Assembly (NCBI GenBank): GCA_963971425.1
Contig: OZ020518.1
Coordinates: 573,001-637,000 of the forward strand
DNA length: 64,000 bases
Direction of reading: 5' to 3'
Source: Bryoerythrophyllum caledonicum
Lineage: Eukaryota > Streptophyta > Bryopsida > Pottiales > Pottiaceae
Shown here: piece after piece, positions 11,230 to 22,900 of the stretch
How the letters are laid out: each line of letters opens with the position of its first letter
Position numbering within the stretch: the first letter of the stretch is position 1
The notes under the pieces: generated by a model
What the model was told of the DNA's origin: nothing
Database searches by the model: none
What the model saw: the letters and a program-made list of their open reading frames with translations, nothing else
Program-made: the position numbers and the translations under genes

Positions 11230-12026
11230 CCGTTTACCGCCCAGGAAGCCCGAAATGGGACTCTGGAGGTGCTAAAACTCAATTTGCATGAAATCCATGA
11301 GGAATTAGGCTTTGAGATAACAGGTTCTGATTTGCGCACACAATACATGAACACTCTTCAACAATCAGGTCATGATTTGGATTTATGGAACTCTTGGAAA
11401 AGTTAAGAATACAACACAAAATACATCAAATACTCTAAAATTCAGTGAATAGAGTGAATACCATGCCACATACTATGTTGTATTTCACACACATGCACAT
11501 TGATTTTGGTCTTAAATTTTGATTGAACTTTGTCTTTGAGACATTCTTCATTGTTTTGTGATTGTTGATCTCTCTCCTCACATATGAAACTTCCGTTTTG
11601 ATTTGTTTAAGGTTGGAACATTTTTGCATACAATCAAGTAGAAAAAAGAAAAAAATCACCAATAATTGTGTAAAAATATTTTCTTCATATGTATATGATA
11701 TGTCAATGCAAAGCTATCCACTTGTGAACCACTCTTATTCAAAGTTGAAAAAATCTTACAAGAATCTATTGATAGCTAAAGTAGTACACCCTCCAAAATC
11801 GATAGTTTTCACTACCAATATACAGTAACTTGAAACACTATAATCTATTCCATCAACCGTTGGATGTTGTGCAAAATTTCTCCAAAGTTGAGGTCATGGG
11901 TTAAGTTCAATTTTGTAAGGTTAGATGTTAATATTATACATCATATTTCCATCAAATCCGGTTCAACGAAAAAATTAGTAGAAATCTTGGTTTTTCTAGA
12001 AACATACTTGGGCGGTAAAGGGTTAA
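11226..12026. mobile_element. Inner TTAA element 2, inverted copy abutting element 1
   Basis: Shares the central TTAA (11226-11229) with element 1 and ends at TTAA 12023-12026. TIRs: CCGTTTACCGCCCA at left and reverse complement CCCTTTACCGCCCA at right. Together the two copies form a 1.6 kb near-palindrome. Confidence 0.85.
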
Positions 12027-12313
12027 CGCTTACGACGCCTTAGCAAGGTCGTTTCTGGTGCTTTTTCTCTTCTAACTCTTTCCACTACTACCCATTTTTC
12101 CTCACGTCCTTTGGATGCATTTTGAGCTCCCTGTTAGCTTTCCAACGGATCTCTCCGATCTCCAATCCATACAAGCATCAATAAACTACAGTGATTTTTG
12201 TGAAGTGGGATCATGTTGAAATGTACACACTGAGTATGTGATGTTCAGCCTAATCTATTAGTGTTGTAGATTCTTGTTGGCTGTCATGGTCCACATAGGC
12301 ATTAAAGGATTAA

Positions 12314-13170
12314 GGTTGAGCGACCCTAAACCTTTCATTTTAGCTAGATGGGGTATCAAATCACATTGTATGTCAAAGGAGACAATACCAGAAGATGAAA
12401 TAGTTAGCAAGCTCAACGAGCATTTTTCAACTCTTTAAAAACGATGGGTGGCTATGCTTGGACAAGAAAATGGCTGAATTGTTCACAACCACAATTCACT
12501 TCAATCAACAAAACAAAAATGAGAAAAGCAATTGTGGACACATGAGGATTGCGGGGTTGATTCGGATGGTCCTTTGGTGAGGCATCTACTGTACTCTCTA
12601 GAATTGGCTATGGCCATCCAAATTGAGATTGCTTGTCCTTAAAGGATTAAAATTCAATTTCAAAGGTGCTAAATTGATACAAAATTTGATAGCTCAAAAT
12701 CCACCTAGGCCATGAATTGTGTTGTATAGTATGTAGTACTTGTTTTGGATCGAGTTGGAATTTTGTGCTCCTCGACTTGCCCAATGCTAGGAACTGATGA
12801 GTAGTAAAAGCAAGAAGGCTTGCCATGCATGACCATAGATGGGTGGTCCAAAATTGCACTGGTCTATTGAGACTTCCAAACAAGGCTACTAGTGACAAGT
12901 TTGCATGAGGTGGAGTGACACAAAATTGTGCACCTCCATAAAATGAGTATTTCTTGTTATAGTTATCCAAAATTGATATTGACTAATTTCACATTGTCAA
13001 AATTCACCATTTCATGTATAGTCTGTAGAACACGTATAAAGAGGGATTCTCTATCTTGATCAACAAGTTACTTGTGATCTTGATTAGAATTAGAAGGCTT
13101 TAATGGCTTGATTTCATTATGGTCAAAGGGATAACATCAAAGCTTATTGATTACAATGCCAATAGTTTAA
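12314..13170. other. Intergenic, nothing recognised
   Basis: AT-rich. The words CCTTAAAGGATTAA near 12640 resemble the end of the outer TTAA element, but no partner was found. The 107-codon minus-strand ORF has no recognisable motif. Confidence 0.4.
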
Positions 13171-13500
13171 TGTATAGAAGAACTCATGTCTCAAGCTATT
13201 ACTTGCGACGATTGCTTATTTGAGCTACGGCAAGAGAGACAAACATTTTTTGGTAAAGCTTATCAACTACATCTTCAAAAACATCAAAGAAGCAACCAAC
13301 ATATCCTTAAATCAAGCAAATTGATGAACTACATTCAAGTCATTTACACCCACAAGGAAGGATAGACATTGGCAAAAAAATTTATGTCTATATTGTGGAA
13401 GGCTTAATTACAAGGTAGCAAATTGTCCAGATAAGTCTAGGGAATTCAAGGCACAAAGTGTAATATGTCAATTAAAGAGGTCAAAAAACAAATACGTCCA
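13171..13500 (+). mobile_element. LTR-retrotransposon gag fossil (zinc-knuckle part)
   Basis: A translated stretch near 13380-13480 reads LCLYCGRLNYKVANCPDKS, which has the layout of a retroviral-type zinc knuckle. This is a broken Ty3/gypsy-like or copia-like gag remnant. The ends were not found. Old, judged by decay. Confidence 0.55.
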
Positions 13501-14445
13501 GCCACAGAAGGGACCCTACGATTGGATACTACCAAATATTTGTGAAGAAGAATGATGGTTATTTACTTGTGGAGCAACGCTATCTTGTGAGTGGTGAAAG
13601 CAGCAAGCCGCGGACAGAAAAATCTCAGAAAATTGGAAAAAATGAGAGTATTATTTTTTTGAATTTGAAATTTTGGCACAACTACAGATCTTGGAGACAA
13701 ATTTTGAAAAAGTTACTAAAGTAAGAAAGTATCCTATAACCGTGGACACCTTTGTTTCCCTTCCTTTTTTGGTCTACCTCTCTTCTCGTGCTTGGATTAT
13801 AACCATTTTATTTTTTTATTTTTTTTGAATTATCTACATTTGTGGAGGGGGCATATTTGAAATCTAAGAAGAATTTATGATTTGCAAATGAGAGTGTTGT
13901 GCTAATATATTGCACTATATTGGTTTAAACTTTAGGGTCGGTTGAATGAATTCTTTATTAATATTGTTGTTATTTGGAGACAACGGGTATTAAAGGATAT
14001 GACAAAGGTGTTATGAGGGTATTGCCGAGGTGTCAATCGGATACCACCATAGCATTACATGGGTATCACATGGGCATCACATGGGTATCACCTAGGTAAA
14101 TCCCTGGAAATTTTCCAAAGGGACATGCACTCTCTCTTTTGAATTAATTATATAAAAAATTGACCATTGTGTATGGTAGTACAAGTGGAGTATGAAAATT
14201 TGTTGCTTATAACAATATCAGTACATATAATATATGAATTTGTGATTGTTAATCACAGTCATGAAATCCAATATTGATTCTACATATATTCCGCGACGCT
14301 ATCTATGAGCAATCTAGATCAGATCATATTTTTGAAACGTGCGACTCCATCACCTTTCTCACGGTTTGTCAACGATGTTGACAAACACTAAAATGCGCAT
14401 GACTAGGTTGAAGCTGAAGCTTGGAGCATGCATAATTAAATCCTC
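13501..14445. other. AT-rich intergenic stretch with a dispersed repeat
   Basis: No gene seen. At about 14,000-14,180 lies copy 2 of the stuttered repeat (ATGGGTATCACATGGGCATC, then TTTTCCAAAG and AATTAATTATATAAAAAATT). Confidence 0.45.
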
Positions 14446-14946
14446 CTAGAAGTCCAACTTATAAAGGTAACGTAAGATGTAACAAATATGTTTGCAATAC
14501 ATCCATTTCCCTTTCTTCCCCAACGTCTCCAATTGCATCTTCAAGAAATCAAGGCATGAAAACCCCATGAGGCCTATGAAGGTGACGCAGTTGGACTTGT
14601 CTTTTCCTGTAATAAGGGTGATAATACATCCCCATGTTGGATACAGTAGGGCATTGAGTTTGGAGACGTAGCAGTTATTCATAAGAACAACGCTTAACCA
14701 TTTGTTGTGATATCCAATCAAGGGATGATCTATCAATTTTTGAATTGCATAGCCGTGACGGAAGGTGTCGTAAGAAGTCGGGTTCGGAAGAATGGGGAAG
14801 TGCGAACGCAGAAGGGGCATGTCCATAGATACTTGGAACTTTCTTCGCAATGAAAGAGCTCCACATTGCTGCAACTGAAAACCGGCTTCTTCCAACGCTA
14901 ATACCTCCTTTATTGTTAGATTAGTGTCATGTAACCTTGCGCCCAA
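14446..14946 (-). CDS. Hypothetical ORF, 166 residues, doubtful
   Basis: The longest uninterrupted frame in this part of the window. No motif I recognise. It has a Leu-rich middle and an aromatic tail (ICYILRYLYKLDF). It starts at an ATG but has no visible introns, neighbours or repeats that support it. It may be a decayed transposon piece or a chance ORF in repeat-rich DNA. Confidence 0.2.
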   Translation of the reverse strand: MGARLHDTNLTIKEVLALEEAGFQLQQCGALSLRRKFQVSMDMPLLRSHFPILPNPTSYDTFRHGYAIQKLIDHPLIGYHNKWLSVVLMNNCYVSKLNALLYPTWGCIITLITGKDKSNCVTFIGLMGFSCLDFLKMQLETLGKKGKWMYCKHICYILRYLYKLDF

Positions 14947-15844
14947 GTCAAGCAGTCATGCAACCTTGCGCCTGAGTGCCCATGAGAAAGCGCATCTATG
15001 TATGAGGAATTCAAAGTGAGCGCTTATGAGTTGAGGTGAGTGGATGACTGTGTGTAAAGGATGAACTTTATGTGAATGTTTGTAATACTGAGAGAGCTTG
15101 AGTACTTGACCACGTAGATGTCACTCTATGCATGACTGCCTGTTAGAGAGTACGTGCTTTGATTCGGATCTATAGAACTGAGTGCCGAGTGGTGTAAGAC
15201 TCGGATCCTTCAACTCTAAGCTCACTACGGCGAGTCGTTTGGTTATTTAGCAGAGTGGTTCACTTCAAATGCTCAATATTTGGTTGGACACGATTTTAAT
15301 TCTGAGCTGAGTGTTGGGTTCACAGAACTGAGTAAGTTGCGTTGAGATCCCATTGATGGGAGTTGTCTGCTGAACTAAGCAACTGCATACCAAGACTAGT
15401 AAGTGGCGTTGATTACACGGGTCTCTAGTTCAAGTTTTAGGGTACACATTATTGGCACAATTCTCATCAACCACAGTTGGCTTCTGTAGATGGTGGTCAC
15501 TTGAACTTTTAGGGACAACTCTTACACCGGGATGGACATTGAAGCGGGACGTGGAGAGACTCAGAGCGTGGAGGTATTGCAAACTGATCTTATTATAATC
15601 TATCACGGAGTCTTGTGCCAACTCTGCAAAAGTCTTCAATGTGGGGTCTATATTACGGGGTCTCCTCCATTTCTAGGGGGCACATTATTGGAAGACAGAG
15701 AGGAGCTTTGATAGGGCAGCAAGTTAGCAACGTGCCTATACGGTCGTCTATGTTTGCTCGTGAGCACAGTCTCCATTGTCATACGGTATCTTCTCCACTT
15801 GGTCTACTCTCGTCCTACTAGACTCCTAGATTTCTCAATTTTAA
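14947..15844. other. Intergenic, nothing recognised
   Basis: Moderate GC, short ORFs only, no clear repeat. Confidence 0.4.
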
Positions 15845-15860
15845 AAAAATTATGATACTT

Positions 15861-15966
15861 GAGACCCACCTTTCAATTCGAACGTGGATCTCAAAGGCTA
15901 CAACTATTTTTTAAATAAAAAAAATAGTGACCCAGAAGACCTACCTTTGGATCCGAAGGTGGGTCT
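15861..15966. repeat. Pair of GATCC-type hairpins left of element A
   Basis: Hairpin 1 (15861-15894) is degenerate: GAGACCCACCTTT then GTGGATCTC. Hairpin 2 (15937-15966) reads AGACCTACCTTTGGATCC then GAAGGTGGGTCT. Both belong to a family of palindromes found beside elements A and B. Confidence 0.75.
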
Positions 15967-15989
15967 CTTGGGTTATGATTTAAAAAATA

Positions 15990-18900
15990 AATTGAAGATC
16001 CTTGTTATAGTTTGTAGAGTGAGTATTCCTCTGAATACCACTTAGTTGTAGCTATATGTACCCAAAGTATCCGCTCTAAATTTGTTCCCACAGAGACCTA
16101 TTGTTTCTTCTTGAAATGATAAGTACAACTAACTAACTACCACACTATTATCTATTGGTTAGCTTGCCTATTCATCCTTTGATCTACTCATCCGGATCCT
16201 TCCGGATTCCGGATGTTCCGACTCTCAGCTTCCGAATCCTTCCGGACGTTGGACAGCTTCAGATGGAGTTTCTTCCGGAGTTTTTAAACGAGTGGTCGGG
16301 TGCCAGTGATCATGTTTTGTGTAAGTGGCCGGATTTCCCAGTGTCTTGTGACTTAAAGTGGCTGGACACCCACTCTCCCTATTCCGCTAACCGGTAGTTG
16401 ATTTGTTGTGCTGGACTTACGCTCTCACATCATTCGGATGGCCTTCCGGATGTGGTCACACAGAGATTGATCCGGACTACAACGACATTCCGGTTGATAT
16501 TAAAGTGGTTCTAATGAATGAGTGTTTGCTGGTTTGTAAATAGGCTTCTTTCCAGACATACATATCAGGCTTTTTCCTCTCTCGTAAGGGGAAATTCTGG
16601 ACGCAACCGGAATCCGGGTACACACGGATATTCCGTGCCCTAGGAGCTACCAAGCCCACCCCTCCAGTACACTCTTTCCCCCTCCTGGCTACTTCCGGTC
16701 CCTGTGGATTATCAGATCTCTACCTAACCTCTCCTACAACTCTTCCGGGCGATCTCCCATTACAAGCCCCAACCGGTCGTCCTAAATGCAATTCTTGCAA
16801 CACTCATACATAAGAACTTAAATCACAATATACCAACCACAATGGATCCGCTCCCTCCCAGCAAAGTAGACTCAATCACCATAAGTTTCAAGAAGAGAAA
16901 GTATGATAGAAGGAAAATACTCTTCATGAGAGAAAACAAGATGATGAGTTGACTAAAGCTCATTTGTTAAGTACTAACAAAAATCCTGAATCTAAAAGCC
17001 TACCTTATCTGCTTGAAATCTGGAAAATCTTATCTCTAAAAGATCTTATCCTTAGAAATCCGGATTTCAAAACTCAGATCCGGAATTTGTGGATCTGAGA
17101 TCCGATTTTCCGCTTCTAACTAATAAACTAGTTTAGGATTTTATTTAGCCTATGGTTTGGTAGCCGGGTGCAACCCTGAGCCCCATCGTTAATCGCTACT
17201 AAATCTAGTTGACTAAAGACCTTAGCTACGGAGTTACCTGGTTCTTCTTCCTAAGACTCCGATGCGTAGGGGTTACCTCTCCTGCTGTTGTGCTGGCTTC
17301 TAGCCGCTCCGGAGTAACAGCCAATAGTTCCGGCGCAGACTCCAGCGCCTGCTCTTTTGGTCCGGAAGGCGTTTCCGGATCCTCTACTACTGGTGTGACG
17401 GCTGGTGGAGCCGTTGACTGAACTTGAAATTCAGGGAGGTCTCGAAAGCTTCCACTGAGGCTGACATCCATGACAGTCATTGTTGGACTTCGAGGGGGAG
17501 GGATCGTCTTTAGTTGAACCGGAGAGGGAGACTCCGACGAAATTTGGAAGGGTAGAGGGGACTCCTGCAAGAGACCTTCCGGCATGGTACTCTGCCACTT
17601 CTGCATGGTCTCCGTACTCGGGAAGGGTGCTCTGCTCCAGCTCATCGGTGAGGCTAAGTCCGGAGTCCCAATGAAGTCATTGAAACCTTCGGCAGGTGTC
17701 TGTAGAGTTCCGGCTTCAGGTCCGGATGGCCCTACTTGGGCCGGTGTCGCAAGTGTTGCCTCCAGAATTGGGACCCAAGGTGCCTTTGGGGTTGCGGGGG
17801 TCAGGTTCTTCACCAACTCCTGCATCTTGCTCCAGGTCTCCTCCATCTTCCGGCTGTGATCCAAGAGAAACCGGATGATCTGCCCCCTATTGAGTTTCTC
17901 GTTCTTCTCTAGGCTCTCATTGTAGAGGAGAGCCCGGTTGATGGTATCTACCGGAAAGTCGAGGGCGGCACGAACCTCTGTCAAGGCTTGGATGGTGGTT
18001 CAGATCTTGACTTCCACCTCGGCTTTCGCTTGTTGGGCCGCTTCTCCCGCAGCCTCCGCCTGCTCCACTCGCTTCCAGAGCCGGATGTTGGTCTGGATGA
18101 AGTTGATTTTCTCCTGCTCCAGCTTCTAGACCGAGTCCTCCTTGGCCTTCAGCTGCTGGAGTCGCGGAAGGAGGTCCACGGAATCGTTTGTTCCAACTTC
18201 CTCCATGACAGCTATGATCATGGTTGTCCGTTCCTGGATCTATCTTACTTGGATCCTTGTCCGCTAGACGATATGTTGGCAGAGCTTCACAACATCAGCC
18301 GAAATCCGGCTAGTCATTGTTGGGGCAAAGGTTGGTCCCGACTCTTGTCCGGAGCTGTAGGGTTCGACCGTTGGTGTTTCAGAGGGTGGCACCTCAATCG
18401 GGCTCTAAGTCTCCATCTCTGCCGGAGGCTGGCTCGGACCTGCGACTTCCGAAGTTTTCTGAACTGACCGGCTCCGCTTCCGGGGTCTCCTAGTGATGAA
18501 TGGGGATGACGACGTCTGCGACTCCGAGTCCTCCGAAACCTCCTACTCATCGTCCGTCTCCAACCCCCCGTACGACTGAATACTGAGCAACTTGTCGTAT
18601 TCGTCCTGCTCCTTCGGACTGAGCATCTTCCTTTTGGCGTACATATGCGTTACATAGGTCAAAAGGGGCGTTGCTGTCTTCCGGGCCTTAGGAAGATTTT
18701 TGATCATCCGTTCTATTTGATCCCCCATCAAGGCTCCCCAATCTACCGTGTGCTTCCCTCTCATTGCTCCCAGGATCAGACTAGCTAGTTTGGCCGCTAT
18801 CCTCTTCAGTTTCTCCGGATGGAAGATAGGGTTTAGAAATACGAAGACTAACCTGGCATCCAGATCCGTGAGGTTGCTGAGCATGTACCCGTCCTTAGGG

Positions 18901-19740
18901 TTAGCCTTCTGCATGAACTCGTCCTTCAGCAGGTTGTCGTCGCGTTCCGCCACCTTGACTACCCCGGCCGTAGACTGTAGGCCTCTCTACAGATCGCTGT
19001 GGTCTAGCCTTCTGGATGCGTATGGATGCGTCCGTTGTGCTGGTTCAGCGGCTTCCTTATGAGCTCCGCCACCATCGCTTCCCTCTGGAATGTCCACGGC
19101 GCTTCGAGAAGGCCGTAACATTCTATCACCTCCAAGTAGTTCTCCAAACCCTAAATTCTTCTTCAGAGGTTGGCCACTCCGGCACCACCTTTTGGAGTAG
19201 CAGGTTTCAAACGGCTGGAGCCTTGCCCTTCTTACCCGCCATCCACGCCCACCTCTCGGTGTGCTTGCGCCTCACAATTGTGTCCGGAACCCTGCACGCA
19301 CTGACCTCACCAAGTCCCTCACTTCTACACTGCTTCTGCACTACAGAATCACAAGAAGACAAGACGCGGAGGAGTAGAAGAGAGCAGAGAGCGCAGAAAA
19401 CGACAAAGGAGAATGATGACGCCCTTCTCTGGTAGTCGCATTATATATTTGGCTCGAGGTACGGATACCGTTGGGCGCCATGATGACGGTTCTAGATCTA
19501 GATATCGCCCGGTCCAGAACACTTGGTTCCGGACGCCACCGTCCTCCGATTTTTGGACCTCCGGAAAAAGTGCCCAAACTATCCTTTTGAAGGACACCGG
19601 ATTAGCATTAAAACCTTATTTCTGCTACGGACCTATTTATGCTAATAAGACAAAGCTAACTACCTAATTTTTTAAATTTTCTCCCATTTCTTTCCGGATT
19701 TAGTGTTAGGGTCCGGAAGCGAGTGGGAACGCCTTCCCAC
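15990..19740 (-). mobile_element. Gag-like element A (fossil)
   Basis: Homologous to element B over both the non-coding 3' flank (15.99-17.2 kb against 25.0-26.2 kb) and the coding part. The gene-like part (about 19,300 to 17,226, minus) encodes a helical protein with a stretch LVFVFLNPIFHPEKLKRIA, then ILGAMRGKHTVDWGALM. This resembles the plant 'putative transposon protein' type found in some retroelements. A Pro/Ser-rich tail follows. The DNA is studded with TCCGG/CCGGA. Its right end (TGTGGGAA-type inverted repeat, GTGGGAACGCCTTCCCAC) is shared with B. Broken, with several breaks. No pol and no clear LTRs seen. Confidence 0.6.
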
Positions 19741-19910
19741 AATCCTACCAAACTACTCGAGTTCAAGTCATGTTTGATGAATTTGCAAGTTCATTTCCTT
19801 GCATGCATGGGATGATCTCTTTGAGTGCACGTCTTTGCTTTCATGTAGGTCATGTAGGTCATATAGATCTCATTAAGGTCTAGTCTCTTTTAATAAGTAT
19901 GCGGGTTTCG
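19741..19910. repeat. Partial copy of the CCTATA-type MITE
   Basis: ACTACTCGAGTTCAAG, ATGTTTGATGAATTTGCAAG and CTTGCATGCATGGGATGATC parallel the left half of the 24,769-25,024 MITE. The right terminal repeat is missing. Confidence 0.6.
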
Positions 19911-19940
19911 TGGTTATGTAAAAAATATAGTGACCTCTAA

Positions 19941-19971
19941 AGACCCCCTTTTGGATCCGAAGGTGGGTCTG
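19941..19971. repeat. GGATCC hairpin, interrupted on its right side
   Basis: AGACCCCCTTTTGGATCC then GAAGGTGGGTCT, the same palindrome family as beside A and B. The foldback element at 19975 inserted just beyond it. The broken spacer resumes at 24,608. Confidence 0.75.
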
Positions 19972-19974
19972 TAC

Positions 19975-22900
19975 AGGGTTGTCATAACGGACGGGTTGAG
20001 GTGATCGGACGAGACAACCAGACGGGCAGTCCGGACCTGATGGACGGACGGTTCAGACGAAATGCCTGAAGTGCGCCCATTAATTTTTTGCATGTAAGAA
20101 ATTTTTACTGTGATGGCCACGTCACATTCAGACGTGTCACGCCAACGTCGCACTAGGGCAGGGACGTCCCCGCCCCTACCCGCCCAATTTTGGAATCAGC
20201 AACTTTAAATGGCCATATCTCACTCAAAAATAGTCCAAATTAAGCATTTGAGATGTTTTTTGAGCATAACTCACTCAAAAATAGCCCAAATTGAGCGTTT
20301 GAGGTGTGTTTTGACATCTAAATTTTTAGGGGCGGGGACGTCTCCGCCCAATTTTGGAATTAGAATCTTTGAATGGCCATGTCTCACTCAAAAATAATCC
20401 AAATTAAGCATGTGATATGATCTTTGGCATTTATGGAAAATTTAGATGTCAAAACACACCTCAAATGCTCGATTTGGGCTATTTTTTGAGTGAGTTATGC
20501 CCATCCAAATTTTCTGACTCCAAAATTAGGAGGGGAAGGGGCGGGGATGTTAGGGGCGGGGACGTGAGGGCGGGGACTCAACCCCTTGAAGGTTGTAGAG
20601 GAACAAAGTTGGGCAAACTCCATTCTCGCCTTGGCAAAGGCCTTCCTTCTTCTCATGCGTTGAAGAACTATATTTATATTGTAAATTTAGTTTTCCTTCC
20701 AACTTCTAGGAAATGACATAATTGCCGTAATGATTGAGGAATGCCTAGATCTTGTCGAAATCAAATATAGCGGCTACTTGCTTTAAATGGGGCCATTGGA
20801 CTTGCAAAGATGAAGAAGAAGAACTACGGTCTTATAATGGGACTGGCGTGATTGTAGTGTTTGTTCATTCTCTTCACTAAGCATATGGCCACGGGACATA
20901 GGCTAGTATGTATAGAACTACTTCCCCCTCTCGACGATAAACACTTTTCTACTCTAAGTGCTTCCCTACACTAATTGCATTCGAGACAACCGACATTTGA
21001 TCTCCCCCAAGGACTTTGTGGGTTCCCATACAACGGAGCCGTGGGACCCTCTACCATAATTGGGTGGACTATGGTGGTACTTGAATTAGAATGTTGTATT
21101 ACGCTATAAACAACAAATTCTTTTTGACATTTTCAAAGAGGGTAATATTCTTTGCACAAGTGAAACCTCCTTTGTTGTCGACGGAAAAATACCATTGAGC
21201 AATGTAATTTAGAGGTAAAGAGGTGTTTTTAAATGACTTATGTTAAGGTCACAATCAAATTTATGAAGCGTAATGTCGAATCATCCAATGTCCATATATC
21301 CCTTGTGTAACAACCCCTTTGGAACAATCCACGAATTACTCTTCATAAGCATAGGGTGGTTGAATTATATTTTTTTAAATTGTTGGGGTTATGATTATTT
21401 GTCACCTTATTCAACCCGAAAGAAAGATAATGCATTCAAAAGCATCTTCTAAAGGCCACAATGTTCCAAAGTCAAAGTGATTGCTTCACAACAATTCTTA
21501 TCAAATGGTGTCAATTTAACTTTAAATTGATTAAACCTTGCCAAAGTTAGATGAAACTCCAAAAGGCTTTGCTTCTAAGGGTGACACCTTCAAAAGGTCA
21601 CATTAAACATGTCTATTGTAAAAGCAATGGATGTAGAGGATTTGTTGTTCTTTATATATGTATTATATTTGGAACATAGAGAATTAATTTTTACATCGAT
21701 GTTAAATGGTTTCACTTTTAGTTCTCTAAAACGTGCAAACTATTTATATGTTTCTTAACTTTTTTGTTTATCTTTCCATGCCCCTTCTTAACATTGGATT
21801 CAATTGTAGAATACTTATATATAAAGAGTATTACCTTCTTCTAAGATTCCAAAAACAAAGTATTGTCTTTGTTGTAAAAAAACATTTTAACCCTAGTAGA
21901 GCACGTTTACACTTTTTGGGGAAGTTGGGAAAAAAAAGTAATCTCGAAGGGGCCACTAGCAAAAATTGTAGAAACTACGTACGATAAAGAAATAGGGGCA
22001 AATATATTCACTTAGGATAAATTTTATAAAGAAAGTACATGTAACATACATTGCTTTGAAAGTGTGAAATATGGTCATAAGTAATATATAATTAGATATA
22101 ATGTCAAAGAACTATGTAATTGGTACATACAAAATATCATGGAAAAAATAGGTACAAAATTTGAATGGTAGATTCTACTGATTTAGGTTCTCACTATTTC
22201 TCAATGGATGAAAAGGGGGTATTTATTGTGGGGCACTCATACAACATTTTATTGTTGGGTAACTTGTACATTTCCTCCGTGGTTAGAAGCTTACTCTACC
22301 CCTTATGTTTGGGGATTTATATATTTCCCTCTCATTGCATGTTTAAATAATTCCTTTGTAAAGTTAAGTTGCGTAATTTCTTTGTAAAGTAAAGTTAAAG
22401 GGTTGTTACACAAGGGATATATGGACATTGGATGATTCGACATTACGCTTCATAAATTTGATTGTGACCTTAACATAAGTCATTTAAAAACACGTCTTTA
22501 CCTCTAAACTACATTGCTCAATGGTATTTTTCCGTCGATAACAAAGGAGGTTTCACTTGTGCAAAGAATATTACCCTCTTTGAAAATGTCAAAAAGAATT
22601 TGTTGTTTATAGCGTAATACAACATTCTAATTCAAGTACCACTATAGTCCACCCAATTATGGTAGAGGGTCCCACGGCTCCGTTGTATGGGAATCCACAA
22701 AGTCCTTGGGGGAGATCAAATGTTGGTTGTCTCTAATGCAATTAGTGTAGGGAAGCACTTAGAGTAGAAAAGTGTTTATCGTCGAGAGGGGGAAGTAGTT
22801 CTATACATACTAGCCTATGTCCCGTGGCCATATGCTTAGTGAAGAGAATGAACAAACACTACAATCACGCCGATCCCATTATAAGACCGTCGTTCTTCTT

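Larger units (their letters stand above)
10414..12313. mobile_element. Outer TTAA element, split by two inner elements
   Basis: The left end TTAATCCTTTAA (10414-10425) and the right end, reverse complement TTAATCCTTTAATGCC (12313 inward), form matching TIRs once the two inner elements (10422-12026) are set aside. The outer left arm then continues CGCTTAC at 12027. The outer element itself is only about 300 bp and non-coding. The inner insertion used a TTAA eight bases from its end. Confidence 0.7.
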
